A program made the position numbers and the translations under genes. This document shows, piece by piece, positions 7,278 to 15,325 of a stretch of DNA of 64,000 bases (positions within the stretch are counted from its first letter, which is position 1; each line of letters begins with the position of its first letter). The notes beneath the pieces are model-generated. The model saw only the letters and a list, made by a program, of their open reading frames with translations, was not told the origin of the DNA and did not search any database. Source of the stretch: Gemmobacter serpentinus (GTDB lineage: Bacteria > Pseudomonadota > Alphaproteobacteria > Rhodobacterales > Rhodobacteraceae); NCBI RefSeq assembly GCF_008973825.1, contig NZ_WCHR01000016.1, forward strand, positions 62,001-126,000, in the 5' to 3' direction.

Positions 7278-9802
7278 TCAACGCATCCTTTCGCGACGAC
7301 CTGCCAGCGCGGGTTTTCATCGGTCAGATGCCGCAGCGCCCCCCAGCTGCCCCATTTGCCGGGGCTGTAGACATCGACAAAAGCATTGAAGGGCGTATCG
7401 GTCAGCTTGGCCCAAGCCCCCATCACCTCGGCGTAAAGTGAGGCAACTTCTGGCGTATAGCTCAGACCTTGCAGGAAGGCCGACACGTCCGCGTCATCGA
7501 CCGCCTGCCCCATGCCGACCAGATGGCTGCCGCCCTCATACATCACCAGCCGCAGCCCGGCCTTCTTGGCCACCTCGGCCTGATAGGGCAGCACGCGGGT
7601 CAGCAGATCCTGAACCGTGTCCTCAACCAGACCTGAGTGACGACCATCGCGCAATTCTTCCGCCGCCTTGACCGTTGCCAGCGCCAAAGGCCGCGCCGGA
7701 TCGGCCTTGGCGCTCTCGGTCAGCCAGTCGCGCACCATGGGCAGCTTTTCGTCGATCACCAGCAGACCCGCGAAGTAGCCGGTCACCGCATAGGCATCAA
7801 AGGCGGTTTTCGGCGCGGGCCGCCCTTCGGCCAGAACCTGGGGGGCATCAAGAATCTGCGCCTCCAGCCCCGTGTATCCGGTTTGCGTGGCGATCACACG
7901 CACCAGCCGCTCAGGTGCCGCATCGCCGAACACATCCGACCAGATCGTAGCAACCTCGGCCGCGCGCAGGGCATAGAACTGCACCCATGTGCTATCGCGG
8001 CCCCAGCGGGCCTTGCCCTGTTCCTCGGCCCAATGCGCCTGCGAAAACTGCCAGTTCCAGACCTCGTTCGACAGCTCCACCCAGGCCTTGCGGCCCGGTT
8101 CCAGCAGATCCGCCACGCTTTCGGCATAGAACCGCACCAGCGCGTCATCGCCCAGATGCGGCAGGGTGAACCAAGGATCGGCGTCCAGCTCATTGGCCAG
8201 CGCCACCATGACCTCGACCGGCACACCATTGCGCGCCCATGTATAGTCGCTGAATTTCGGGCTGTCCTCGATCTGCGACAGGGTGGCGTTGTTGGTCATC
8301 ATCCAGTCCATGAAGCGGATCAGCTTCACGCCCCGGATACGATCCAGCCAGTCGGGGTTGAAGATCGCGCCGCCGTCCAGCGCCGCCATGCGGTCGGCCC
8401 GGACAAGGCTCAGGTTGCGGATCGGATCGGTCACGTCGATCTCGGTCAGCGTCACGATCACCGCGCCCTCGCCGGGCGTATAGTCAAAGCCGATGCCGCC
8501 CGCCTCGGGGCGCTGGTTTTCCGCCCGCCCCTCAACACGCAGGGTGCCCTTGCCCTGCCAGCGCAGGATGTAATGGCCAGCCACCGCGCCCGCATCCTCG
8601 GGCAGATCGGTCAGGACCAGCGTGGCGATGCCGCTGATGCCGGGAGGCATGGCATTGGGCCAGCCATCTGCATCCAGCCAGCCGTCGCGCGCCAGCGCGT
8701 CATGATCCATGCCGCCCCATTGATCGCCGATATGGCCGGTCCATGGCCGGGCGGTCTTCATCACATCCAGAAAGGGCTGCTGCACTGACCAGTCATTCAC
8801 CCCGGCCAGCCCAAGCGCGAGATTGGGGTTGGTCACCCCGGTCAGCGGGCCAGTGATTGCGGGCGCGATGACTGTGGAAACGGTGGCAATGGGTGCCGGG
8901 GGCGTTACGGGATCAGAGGCCACCGCAACGACCGGGGCTGCGGCGGGCGTATCGACCGGGGCAACGGCGGCAGGGGCTGCGGCCTGGCGCCCCGCCTCGC
9001 GCTGTTCCTGCGCCTGCACCGCCGCCCAGGCGATGCGCTGCAAGGCCAGCGCCTGTTCATCCGTGATGCGGGCATCGCGGCTTTGCCAGCTACGGCCCAG
9101 CCTTGCGGGCAGACCTTCCGGGTTTTCGCCGGTCAGTGCCGCGATATGGGTCACCGCAATCAGGTAAAGCCCCTTGCCGTTGGGGTGGATGTCATCACTG
9201 AACAGGTCGGAAATATCGCCGATCCCCGGCAATGCGCCGGCCTTCGCGGCCTCGGCCGCCCGCAGCATGGCCTGCCCCGCAGGGATCACCCGCAGGGGCG
9301 GCGCGCCTGGCGGACGCGCAGCATCGGCCTGCACCGCAAGGCTTTCCCATTTCGACAGATCCGCGGTGATCCTTGCGTCCCAAGGCTGATCCGCGCCGGG
9401 ATCATGGTCCACCGCCTCGCCGCTGCCGGATTTCAGGCTGTGCCATGTCTCGTAGATATAGACCTGCGTCGCCGGATTGGCCTGCCATGCAAGGTCCGCC
9501 CATTGCGCGACCTGCGCCACGCTGTCATTCCACTGGATCGCGCTGGCCAGCGGCACGCCTTCGGCCAGGATCAGCGCATCAACCGTGCCACCGGCCAGAC
9601 GAGCGCGGCCATCAACGCCTTCAGCTTCGGCAGCCTTCTCCCATTGATAGGATAGCGGCGCGCCATTGATGATCTGCGCCTCGACCGCCAGATCCTCCTG
9701 CCCGCGCGCGCGCAGACCGGCCTCGACCATAGGTGCAAGGTCGGGGCCGACAAGGCTGTGGCCGACAAACAGGATCTCTGCCAGCAGCGACCAGACCGAC
9801 AT
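7271..9802 (-). CDS. SGNH-hydrolase-like domain fused to a clan GH-A-like glycosidase domain
   Basis: The 843-residue protein has two parts. Residues 1-235 match the layout of an SGNH/GDSL hydrolase: FVGHSLVG (nucleophile Ser16), an ETWH block near 118 and SDDIHPNG near 202-209 giving the Asp-x-x-His pair. An alanine- and proline-rich linker (about 265-320) leads to a C-terminal region with AWVELSNEVWNW (Asn579-Glu580, the usual acid/base pair of clan GH-A) and RLVMYEGGSH (Glu756, a plausible nucleophile). An esterase plus glycosidase acting on an acylated polysaccharide is inferred. No signal peptide is visible from this start, and an in-frame TAA five codons upstream rules out a longer one. 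AAAGGGG is the ribosome-binding site. Confidence 0.6.
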   Translation of the reverse strand: MSVWSLLAEILFVGHSLVGPDLAPMVEAGLRARGQEDLAVEAQIINGAPLSYQWEKAAEAEGVDGRARLAGGTVDALILAEGVPLASAIQWNDSVAQVAQWADLAWQANPATQVYIYETWHSLKSGSGEAVDHDPGADQPWDARITADLSKWESLAVQADAARPPGAPPLRVIPAGQAMLRAAEAAKAGALPGIGDISDLFSDDIHPNGKGLYLIAVTHIAALTGENPEGLPARLGRSWQSRDARITDEQALALQRIAWAAVQAQEQREAGRQAAAPAAVAPVDTPAAAPVVAVASDPVTPPAPIATVSTVIAPAITGPLTGVTNPNLALGLAGVNDWSVQQPFLDVMKTARPWTGHIGDQWGGMDHDALARDGWLDADGWPNAMPPGISGIATLVLTDLPEDAGAVAGHYILRWQGKGTLRVEGRAENQRPEAGGIGFDYTPGEGAVIVTLTEIDVTDPIRNLSLVRADRMAALDGGAIFNPDWLDRIRGVKLIRFMDWMMTNNATLSQIEDSPKFSDYTWARNGVPVEVMVALANELDADPWFTLPHLGDDALVRFYAESVADLLEPGRKAWVELSNEVWNWQFSQAHWAEEQGKARWGRDSTWVQFYALRAAEVATIWSDVFGDAAPERLVRVIATQTGYTGLEAQILDAPQVLAEGRPAPKTAFDAYAVTGYFAGLLVIDEKLPMVRDWLTESAKADPARPLALATVKAAEELRDGRHSGLVEDTVQDLLTRVLPYQAEVAKKAGLRLVMYEGGSHLVGMGQAVDDADVSAFLQGLSYTPEVASLYAEVMGAWAKLTDTPFNAFVDVYSPGKWGSWGALRHLTDENPRWQVVAKGCVEC

Positions 9803-9814
9803 GCATATGCCCCT

Positions 9815-10729
9815 TTACCCTTTGACGCCGGTCGGAGCATAGCCGGTCACCACCTGCCAGACCACCTCCTGCATGACACGCGCGGCCTGCGGATCTGGGG
9901 CATCCGCCGGGCTACCATCGGCGCGCAGCAACATATGCGGCAGGCCAACCGGGCTTTTGCCGGTCAGTACGGCGTAATGGGTCAGTGCCATCGCGTAATG
10001 GCCAAGATCCGACAGATGGATCATGTCGGGCGCGTCACCATCGCGGCCAAACAGATCGGCGCGGGCGGCAAGCCCCGGCACCTCGCCCGCCTCGATGCGC
10101 TTGACCAGCGCGGCCATCACCTGCCCGCCTGGGATCACATGGATCACCTGATCCGAGGCCGCCATGGCCGGGCGCAGGATCTGGCCTTCCCACAGGGCCG
10201 GCAGGTCGCTTGCAATCCGCGCCTCCCACCCCGCCGGGTCATCCAGCCGGTGCCATGTCTCGAAAAGGTAAAGGCGCGCATCCGCGCGCCCGGCACGGGC
10301 CAACCCCGCCCAATCGGCCAGCGCCCTTGCGCTGTCGTGATAGCGGATCGCATCTTTCAGCTCGACCATCTCGGTCAGGACGATGGCATCATATTCGCCG
10401 GACACCAGCGCCGCGCGGGCGGGACGGAAGGCCTCGGTCGCGTTTTCCTCGGCAAAGCCCGGCACGTCATCCTGCCAGTGATTGCGCATCGAGGCACCCC
10501 AGCCCAGCTGGCTGTGATAGCGGTTGCCCATCAGCTGCGACAGCATGGCGGGCATGTCGCGCCCGACAAGGCTATGCCCCAGATGATAAACCGATTGCGG
10601 AGGCGCAGCCGGCAAGGCGGTGGCATAGCGGGCGGAAAATTCCGCATCCGTCAGGGTTTTCACTGGCAGAAAGCGCCAGACCAGAAGGCCCGCGACCGCG
10701 ATCAGGGCAAGAAGAAGGGCAAAACGCAT
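9815..10729 (-). CDS. Membrane-anchored SGNH-hydrolase-like protein
   Basis: The 304-residue product has an N-terminal membrane anchor (about 3-20) followed by an SGNH-like domain: HLGHSLVG with Ser53, an LTEMVEL block near 118, LFETWH near 155, IPGGQVM near 199 and DMIHLSDLGHY near 235-245. The same blocks in the same order, including an ending resembling LTGKSPVGLP, occur in the N-terminal domain of the next gene, so the two are paralogues. An O-acetyl esterase or acyltransferase-like role on the exopolysaccharide at the periplasmic face is inferred. Its stop is 12 bases before the next start and in the same frame as that gene. Confidence 0.6.
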   Translation of the reverse strand: MRFALLLALIAVAGLLVWRFLPVKTLTDAEFSARYATALPAAPPQSVYHLGHSLVGRDMPAMLSQLMGNRYHSQLGWGASMRNHWQDDVPGFAEENATEAFRPARAALVSGEYDAIVLTEMVELKDAIRYHDSARALADWAGLARAGRADARLYLFETWHRLDDPAGWEARIASDLPALWEGQILRPAMAASDQVIHVIPGGQVMAALVKRIEAGEVPGLAARADLFGRDGDAPDMIHLSDLGHYAMALTHYAVLTGKSPVGLPHMLLRADGSPADAPDPQAARVMQEVVWQVVTGYAPTGVKG

Positions 10730-10794
10730 GGGATTCCCGGCAATGGCTCTGCGCCCCGATCTTGGGGCAGGCTGCGGTCAATGCAAGGGGCGGC

Positions 10795-11553
10795 TTACCA
10801 CAATTGCCAGATCAGCCGCAGCGCCAGCGCCGAAGATGTGATGACCAGCAAGGGCTTGATGATCCTGGCCCCCACCCGCATCGCCAGCCGCGACCCGATC
10901 CGCGCGCCTGCGATCTGCGCCGCGCCCATCGCCAGACCGATGGCCCACCAGGGCGCGCCCTGCATGGCAAAGATCGCAAGGCTGCCGATATTGGAGGCGA
11001 AGTTCAGCAGCTTGGTATGCGCCGTGGCCTTCAACACCCCGTAACCCGCAACCATGACAAAGCCGATCATGTAAAAGGCCCCGGCCCCGGGGCCAAGCAA
11101 GCCGTCATAAAAGCCCACGAAGGGCACCACGGTCGCGGCAAAGACCGCAGGCGTAACCCGCGCCACCCGGTCCTGATCGCTGAGGCCGGGTTTCAGCGCA
11201 AAGAACAGGGCGATGGCGATCAGGATCACCGGCAGACCATAGCGCAGCGCATCGGTCGGCAACCAGCTGACCGCCAGCGCGCCCAGACAGGATGCGCCAA
11301 AGGCAATCGCCGCCGATCCCATCTGGCTGCGCATGTTCACATGGCCCGCCCGGGCATAGGACAGCGCGGCGGTCGCCGCCCCGAAACAGCCCTGAACCTT
11401 GTTGGTGGACAGCGCCTGCACCGGGCTGGCCCCTGCCAGCATCAGCGCGGGCAGGGTAATGAGGCCCCCTCCCCCCGCGATGGAATCGATGAAGCCCGCA
11501 GCAAAGGCCGCCGCGATCAGCATCGCCGCGATATCAAGGGACACTTCAAACAT
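10795..11553 (-). CDS. TSUP family (TauE/SafE, YfcA-like) membrane permease
   Basis: The 252-residue protein has about eight hydrophobic segments and the two family repeats: GFIDSIAGGGGLITLPALML near the N terminus and YDGLLGPGAGAFYMIGFVM in the middle, each followed by a conserved polar KVQG or HTKLLNFASN segment. Members of the family export or import sulfur-containing or organic anions; the substrate here is not predictable. The ATG shares one base with the stop of the acetyltransferase gene, so it belongs to the serB unit transcribed leftward. The physiological link between the three genes is unclear. Confidence 0.88.
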   Translation of the reverse strand: MFEVSLDIAAMLIAAAFAAGFIDSIAGGGGLITLPALMLAGASPVQALSTNKVQGCFGAATAALSYARAGHVNMRSQMGSAAIAFGASCLGALAVSWLPTDALRYGLPVILIAIALFFALKPGLSDQDRVARVTPAVFAATVVPFVGFYDGLLGPGAGAFYMIGFVMVAGYGVLKATAHTKLLNFASNIGSLAIFAMQGAPWWAIGLAMGAAQIAGARIGSRLAMRVGARIIKPLLVITSSALALRLIWQLW

Positions 11554-12029
11554 TACAGATCGAACCTGCGCGAGATACGGCCCACCACCTGCCCGCTTTT
11601 CAGGGCGTAATCGGGGTCATGGGCATAATCGACGAAACCACGCCGCCCATAGAAACCAAGCCCCGGGATATTGTCAGCCCGGATCGTGGCATTCAGCGCG
11701 ATCAGCCCTGCGGCGCGCGATGCGGCACAGGTGGCTGCAAACAGCGCAGCCCCCGCCCCGCTGCGCTGACGGTCGGTATCGACAAAGGTGCCGATATCGC
11801 CCCAGCCCGCGGGCAGATCCGGGTTCACCCCCACCGCCTGAAAACCAAGCAGCCCATCCGCCTCGGCCACAAAGCCGCAGATCAGCGCCGGGCCCTCGAC
11901 GTAATGGTGATGCACGCTGGCCTCGGAAAACGGCTGCTCATGCGCGGTTGTGCCGCCGATGGCGATGATGCGGTTCAGCAGCGCCGTCATTGCAGGCACA
12001 TCGGCCAGGGTCGCGGGGCGGACGATCAC
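11553..12029 (-). CDS. GNAT family N-acetyltransferase
   Basis: The 158-residue protein is a single GNAT domain. It opens with MIVRPATLADVPAM, and the acetyl-CoA pyrophosphate loop is visible as DRQRSGAGAALF, followed by the C-terminal NIPGLGFYGRRGF typical of small-molecule or phosphinothricin-type acetyltransferases. The acceptor is unknown. The start overlaps the serB stop by ATGA (12026-12029) and its stop overlaps the start of the permease gene by one base. Confidence 0.85.
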   Translation of the reverse strand: MIVRPATLADVPAMTALLNRIIAIGGTTAHEQPFSEASVHHHYVEGPALICGFVAEADGLLGFQAVGVNPDLPAGWGDIGTFVDTDRQRSGAGAALFAATCAASRAAGLIALNATIRADNIPGLGFYGRRGFVDYAHDPDYALKSGQVVGRISRRFDL

Positions 12030-12901
12030 GCCGCGAACTCCTCGCGCGCATAGCCCTGAATGAACAGCAGCGCGGTCAGATCGCCGTGATTGATGCGGAT
12101 ATCACATTGCGCCGCGACCGAGGGCTTGGCGTGCAGCGCCACGCCTGCGCCTGCCCGGTTCAGCATGGCCAGATCATTGGCCCCATCGCCCACCGCCATG
12201 GTCTGCGCCATATCCAAGCCCAGTCGCGCCGCGATTTCCTCCAGCGCGTCCAGCTTGGCCTGTTTGCCAAGGATCGGCATCCCGACCTCGCCGGTCAGTT
12301 TGCCATCGGCCGCCAGCAGCGTATTGGCGCGGTTTTCGTCAAAATCAAGCGCCTCTGCCACCCGCGCCGTAAAGGCGGTAAAGCCGCCCGAGACCAACGC
12401 CGCATATCCACCATGGGCCTTCATCGTCGCCAGAAGTGCCGCGCCACCGGGCATGAAGGTGATGCGGTCACGGTAAACCCGTTCGATCACCGATTCCGAC
12501 AGACCTTTCAGCAGGCCGACCCGTTCACGCAAGGCAGCCTCGAAATCCAGCTCACCATTCATCGCGCGCGCGGTGATGCTGGCAACATAGGCCCCCACGC
12601 CCGCCTCATCGGCCAGCTCGTCAATGCATTCCTGCTGGATCATGGTGCTGTCCATATCAGCCAGCAGCAGCGCCTTGCGCCGCCCGGCCTCAGGCTGCAC
12701 CACCAGATCGACGCGCAGCTTCTGCATGTCTTCCCAGACCTGCCAGCGATTGTCGGGCATATCCGGCACCGCAAATTCGGCCGCCACCCCCGGATCAAGC
12801 CAGCGCGCATCGCCACCGCCCCAGGCATTGCGCAGCGCCTCCACCGTGATCCGGTCCAGCACCGGCGTTTCGGGATTGGTCAGAAGGGTGACGATCTGCA
12901 T
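12026..12901 (-). CDS. serB: Phosphoserine phosphatase
   Basis: The enzyme hydrolyses O-phosphoserine to serine in the last step of serine synthesis. The 291-residue protein has an N-terminal ACT-like region of about 80 residues, followed by a HAD-superfamily phosphatase core: DMDSTMIQQECIDELA with the nucleophile and acid Asp pair, the LVSGGFTAF motif II and VGDGANDLAMLNRAGAGVAL motif IV. Length and motif order fit SerB. It is the first gene of a three-gene minus-strand unit and is divergent from fliC, with a notable inverted repeat in the gap. Confidence 0.95.
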   Translation of the reverse strand: MQIVTLLTNPETPVLDRITVEALRNAWGGGDARWLDPGVAAEFAVPDMPDNRWQVWEDMQKLRVDLVVQPEAGRRKALLLADMDSTMIQQECIDELADEAGVGAYVASITARAMNGELDFEAALRERVGLLKGLSESVIERVYRDRITFMPGGAALLATMKAHGGYAALVSGGFTAFTARVAEALDFDENRANTLLAADGKLTGEVGMPILGKQAKLDALEEIAARLGLDMAQTMAVGDGANDLAMLNRAGAGVALHAKPSVAAQCDIRINHGDLTALLFIQGYAREEFAA

Positions 12902-12980
12902 GGCGGCCTCGCGGATAGGGTCCGCCGCATCGATAAAGGATCCCGGCCCCCCGCGCCAGTGCGCAGCGAGATGCGGGGCC

Positions 12981-13027
12981 AGAACCCCTCAAATGCGCGA
13001 TAATCGGACCTCGCGCATTAGGGTTCT
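12981..13027. promoter_or_regulatory. Inverted repeat in the serB-fliC divergent region
   Basis: The arm AATGCGCGA (12992-13000) is matched by TCGCGCATT (13011-13019) around a ten-base AT-richer centre, and AGAACCC/GGGTTCT extends the symmetry outwards with a small bulge. It lies about 80 bases from the serB start and 140 from fliC. An operator or an RNA hairpin are both possible. Confidence 0.5.
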
Positions 13028-13164
13028 GTTAGAACTTCGGCCCCATCAATCAAGGGGCAACCCATGACGGGCTGGCGCGGTGCCGGACAGGTGACCGCAG
13101 GGCGCGAAAGCCAAACCGCTTCTTGCCGGACGCAAAGCGTCGGCACTGCACGAAGGATAGGGAC

Positions 13165-14382
13165 ATGTCGTCCATTCTGACGAATACCGGCGCAATGGTT
13201 GCCCTTCAGACGATGAAGGGCATCAACGCCAATCTCAACAAGGTCCAGAACGAGATTTCCACCGGCAAATCGGTGGCCAGCGCCAAGGACAATGCCGCCG
13301 TCTGGGCGATTTCCAAGGTGATGGAATCGGATGTGAAGGGCTTTGACGGCATTTCCGACGCGCTGGCGCTCGGCAATTCCACCGTCACCGTGGCGCGCGA
13401 AGCTGCTGAAACGGTGACCAACCTGTTGACCGATATCAAGGCCAAGATCGTGGCCGCGCAGGGCCAGAATGTCGATCGCGCCAAGATCCAGGCCGATATC
13501 GATGCGATGACCGGGCAGATCGGGTCGGTCATCGGTGCGGCACAGTTCAACGGGATGAACCTCGTCAATGGCACCACCGCCTCGATGAGCGTGCTGGCCT
13601 CGCTGGACCGTGCTGGCACCAGCACCGTCGCCTCGTCCATCACGGTGAACGGGCATGATCTGGCCTTCGGCACCTATACCGCCAACGATGTTTTCACCAC
13701 CTCCGGCACGGCCTCCACCGCAGGCGACACCTTCGTGCTGGCGCTGGATGGCGCGGGCGGCACGGGTGATTTCACTGTGGCCGATGGCACCAATGCCTGG
13801 GCTGCCGGCGACAAGATCGCGTTGCGCATCGGGAATCACTCGGTCAGCTATACGGTGACCGCGAATGACGTTGATACGGCCAATGCCTCCATGGCCAATA
13901 CGGTGCCCGACATGATCGCGGTCGGGCTGAAAAACGCCATTGACGCGCTTGGTATCGATGGGCTGGTAGTCAATTACGACAGCGCAAACCCCGGGCAGCT
14001 TGCCTTCGTGAATGACGGCACCAAGGACCTGTCGGTCAGCGGTCAGTACAGCAATGCCGGGGCCGGTGGTCTGGGCGCGCTGTCTCAGATCGATGTGACG
14101 ACCAATACGACAGATGCTCTTGGCCGGATCGAGACCATGCTGCAAGCCGCGATCAATGCCTCGGCCGATCTTGGCTCTGCCCAGAAGCGGATCGAGATTC
14201 AGGCCGATTTCGTCGGCAAGCTGTCGGATGCGCTGACCACCGGCATCGGTGCCATGGTCGATGCCGATATGGAAGAGACCTCGGCACGGTTGCAGGCGCT
14301 GCAAACCCAGCAACAACTGGGGATCCAATCGCTGTCGATTGCCAATCAGGCACCACAGACGATCCTGTCGCTGTTCCGCTGA
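13165..14382 (+). CDS. fliC: Flagellin
   Basis: The 405-residue protein is the filament subunit, secreted by the flagellar type III system and polymerised at the filament tip. It has the conserved N-terminal helical domain (SSILTNTGAMVALQTMKGIN, then NEISTGKSVASAKDNAA), a variable middle rich in Thr, Ala and Gly (about 150-315), and the C-terminal coiled-coil ending in QQQLGIQSLSIANQAPQTIL plus a final LFR. No signal peptide is present, as expected. The start at 13165 is supported by an AAGGATAGGG site; an upstream in-frame ATG at 13123 adds residues foreign to flagellins. flaF and flbT, which control flagellin synthesis in alphaproteobacteria, follow directly. Confidence 0.95.
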   Translation: MSSILTNTGAMVALQTMKGINANLNKVQNEISTGKSVASAKDNAAVWAISKVMESDVKGFDGISDALALGNSTVTVAREAAETVTNLLTDIKAKIVAAQGQNVDRAKIQADIDAMTGQIGSVIGAAQFNGMNLVNGTTASMSVLASLDRAGTSTVASSITVNGHDLAFGTYTANDVFTTSGTASTAGDTFVLALDGAGGTGDFTVADGTNAWAAGDKIALRIGNHSVSYTVTANDVDTANASMANTVPDMIAVGLKNAIDALGIDGLVVNYDSANPGQLAFVNDGTKDLSVSGQYSNAGAGGLGALSQIDVTTNTTDALGRIETMLQAAINASADLGSAQKRIEIQADFVGKLSDALTTGIGAMVDADMEETSARLQALQTQQQLGIQSLSIANQAPQTILSLFR

Positions 14383-14389
14383 CAGATAC

Positions 14390-14418
14390 GGCCCGTGCTG
14401 CCCCAGGCACCACGGGCC
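14390..14418 (+). terminator. Strong hairpin after fliC without a U tract
   Basis: A 13-base stem with one mismatch (14390-14402 with 14406-14418) and a three-base loop begins seven bases after the fliC stop. No T run follows, so it may protect the 3' end of fliC mRNA or partly attenuate transcription into flaF, and not end it fully. Confidence 0.55.
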
Positions 14419-14501
14419 CACCTGCCGTCGTGAATTCGCCATCGTGAATTCCGGTTTCCCGGATCCTGCTCCAGTTCGCGGACCGCGATCATGGCTGCCT
14501 A

Positions 14502-14535
14502 TACCGGCCCCCAATTACCGGCCCCCAAATACCGG
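14502..14535 (+). repeat. 14-bp tandem repeat in the flaF leader
   Basis: TACCGGCCCCCAAT, TACCGGCCCCCAAA and a final partial TACCGG lie end to end and stop at the flaF ribosome-binding site GGAAGGA. A second short direct repeat, CGTGAATTC, occurs twice at about 14430-14455. The region is untranslated leader between fliC and flaF. Confidence 0.8.
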
Positions 14536-14546
14536 AAGGATGCCCC

Positions 14547-14924
14547 ATGAATGCCCAGCATTTCGCGCAAGCCGCCTATGGCCGCCTTGAAACGCCGCTT
14601 CGCTCGGCGCGCCAGATCGAATATGATCTGCTGGCCCGCGTCACCCAACGTCTGACCCGTGCCGCGCAGGACAAGGACCGGAACTTCACCGGCTTCATCA
14701 CTGCCTTGCATGAAAACACACGACTTTGGCGCGCCTTCGCGCTGGACGTTGCGCAAGCCGAGAATGCCTTGCCCGATGGCTTGCGGGCCCGCATCGTCTA
14801 TCTGTTCCGCTTTACCGAACAGCATGGCCGTAAAGTCATGCAGGGCCATGGCTCCGTCGACATCCTGATCGAAATCAACACCGCCATCATGCGTGGCCTG
14901 CGTGGTGAGGGAGAGGCGGCATGA
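14547..14924 (+). CDS. flaF: Flagellar biosynthesis regulator FlaF
   Basis: FlaF is a small alphaproteobacterial protein needed for flagellin synthesis and secretion, working with or against FlbT. The 125-residue product carries the family features AAYGRLETPLRSARQIEYDLL near the N terminus and ALHENTRLWRAFALDVA in the middle, ending with an amphipathic helix DILIEINTAIMRGL. A GGAAGGA site precedes the ATG. The stop overlaps the flbT start as ATGA, so the two proteins are translated together, which fits their joint role. Confidence 0.92.
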   Translation: MNAQHFAQAAYGRLETPLRSARQIEYDLLARVTQRLTRAAQDKDRNFTGFITALHENTRLWRAFALDVAQAENALPDGLRARIVYLFRFTEQHGRKVMQGHGSVDILIEINTAIMRGLRGEGEAA

Positions 14925-15325
14925 CCGGGTTGGTGCTGAAACTTGGCCCGCATGAACGGGTTTTAATCAATGGTGCCGTGATCGAAAACGGGGATCGTCG
15001 CTCGCGCATTGCCGTGATGACCCCGAACGCCCATATCCTGCGCCTGCGCGACGCCATCCACCCCGAAGAGGTGACAACCCCGGTGCGGCGCGTCTGCTAC
15101 ATCGCGCAACTGGTGCTGTCCGGTGATGCCGATGCGGCCGATGCCCGCCAGCAATTGCTGCGCGGCATCGAACAGCTGAGCCAGGTGCTGACCGACCCGG
15201 ACAGCCGGTTGCAGCTGACATTGGCCAGCCGCGCCGTCATGGAAGATCAGCCCTATCAGGCGCTCCGCGCCTTGCGCAGCCTTCTTCCGCGCGAGGAGCG
15301 GCTGTTTGCCGCAAGACGATCATGA
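14921..15325 (+). CDS. flbT: Flagellin synthesis repressor FlbT
   Basis: FlbT binds the leader of flagellin mRNA and represses its translation until the hook is finished (known from Caulobacter). The 134-residue protein begins LVLKLGPHERVLINGAVIEN, the FlbT signature, followed by RRSRIAVMTPNAHILR and a helical C-terminal half with LLRGIEQL and the conserved YQALRALRSLLPRE end. It overlaps flaF upstream and the DUF1217 gene downstream by four bases each, so the three genes form one coupled unit behind fliC. Confidence 0.93.
   Translation: MTGLVLKLGPHERVLINGAVIENGDRRSRIAVMTPNAHILRLRDAIHPEEVTTPVRRVCYIAQLVLSGDADAADARQQLLRGIEQLSQVLTDPDSRLQLTLASRAVMEDQPYQALRALRSLLPREERLFAARRS

Noticed and set aside
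13018-14514. 498-residue open frame on the minus strand across fliC
   Set aside because: It is antisense to flagellin and follows the codon-position bias of fliC; no family features.
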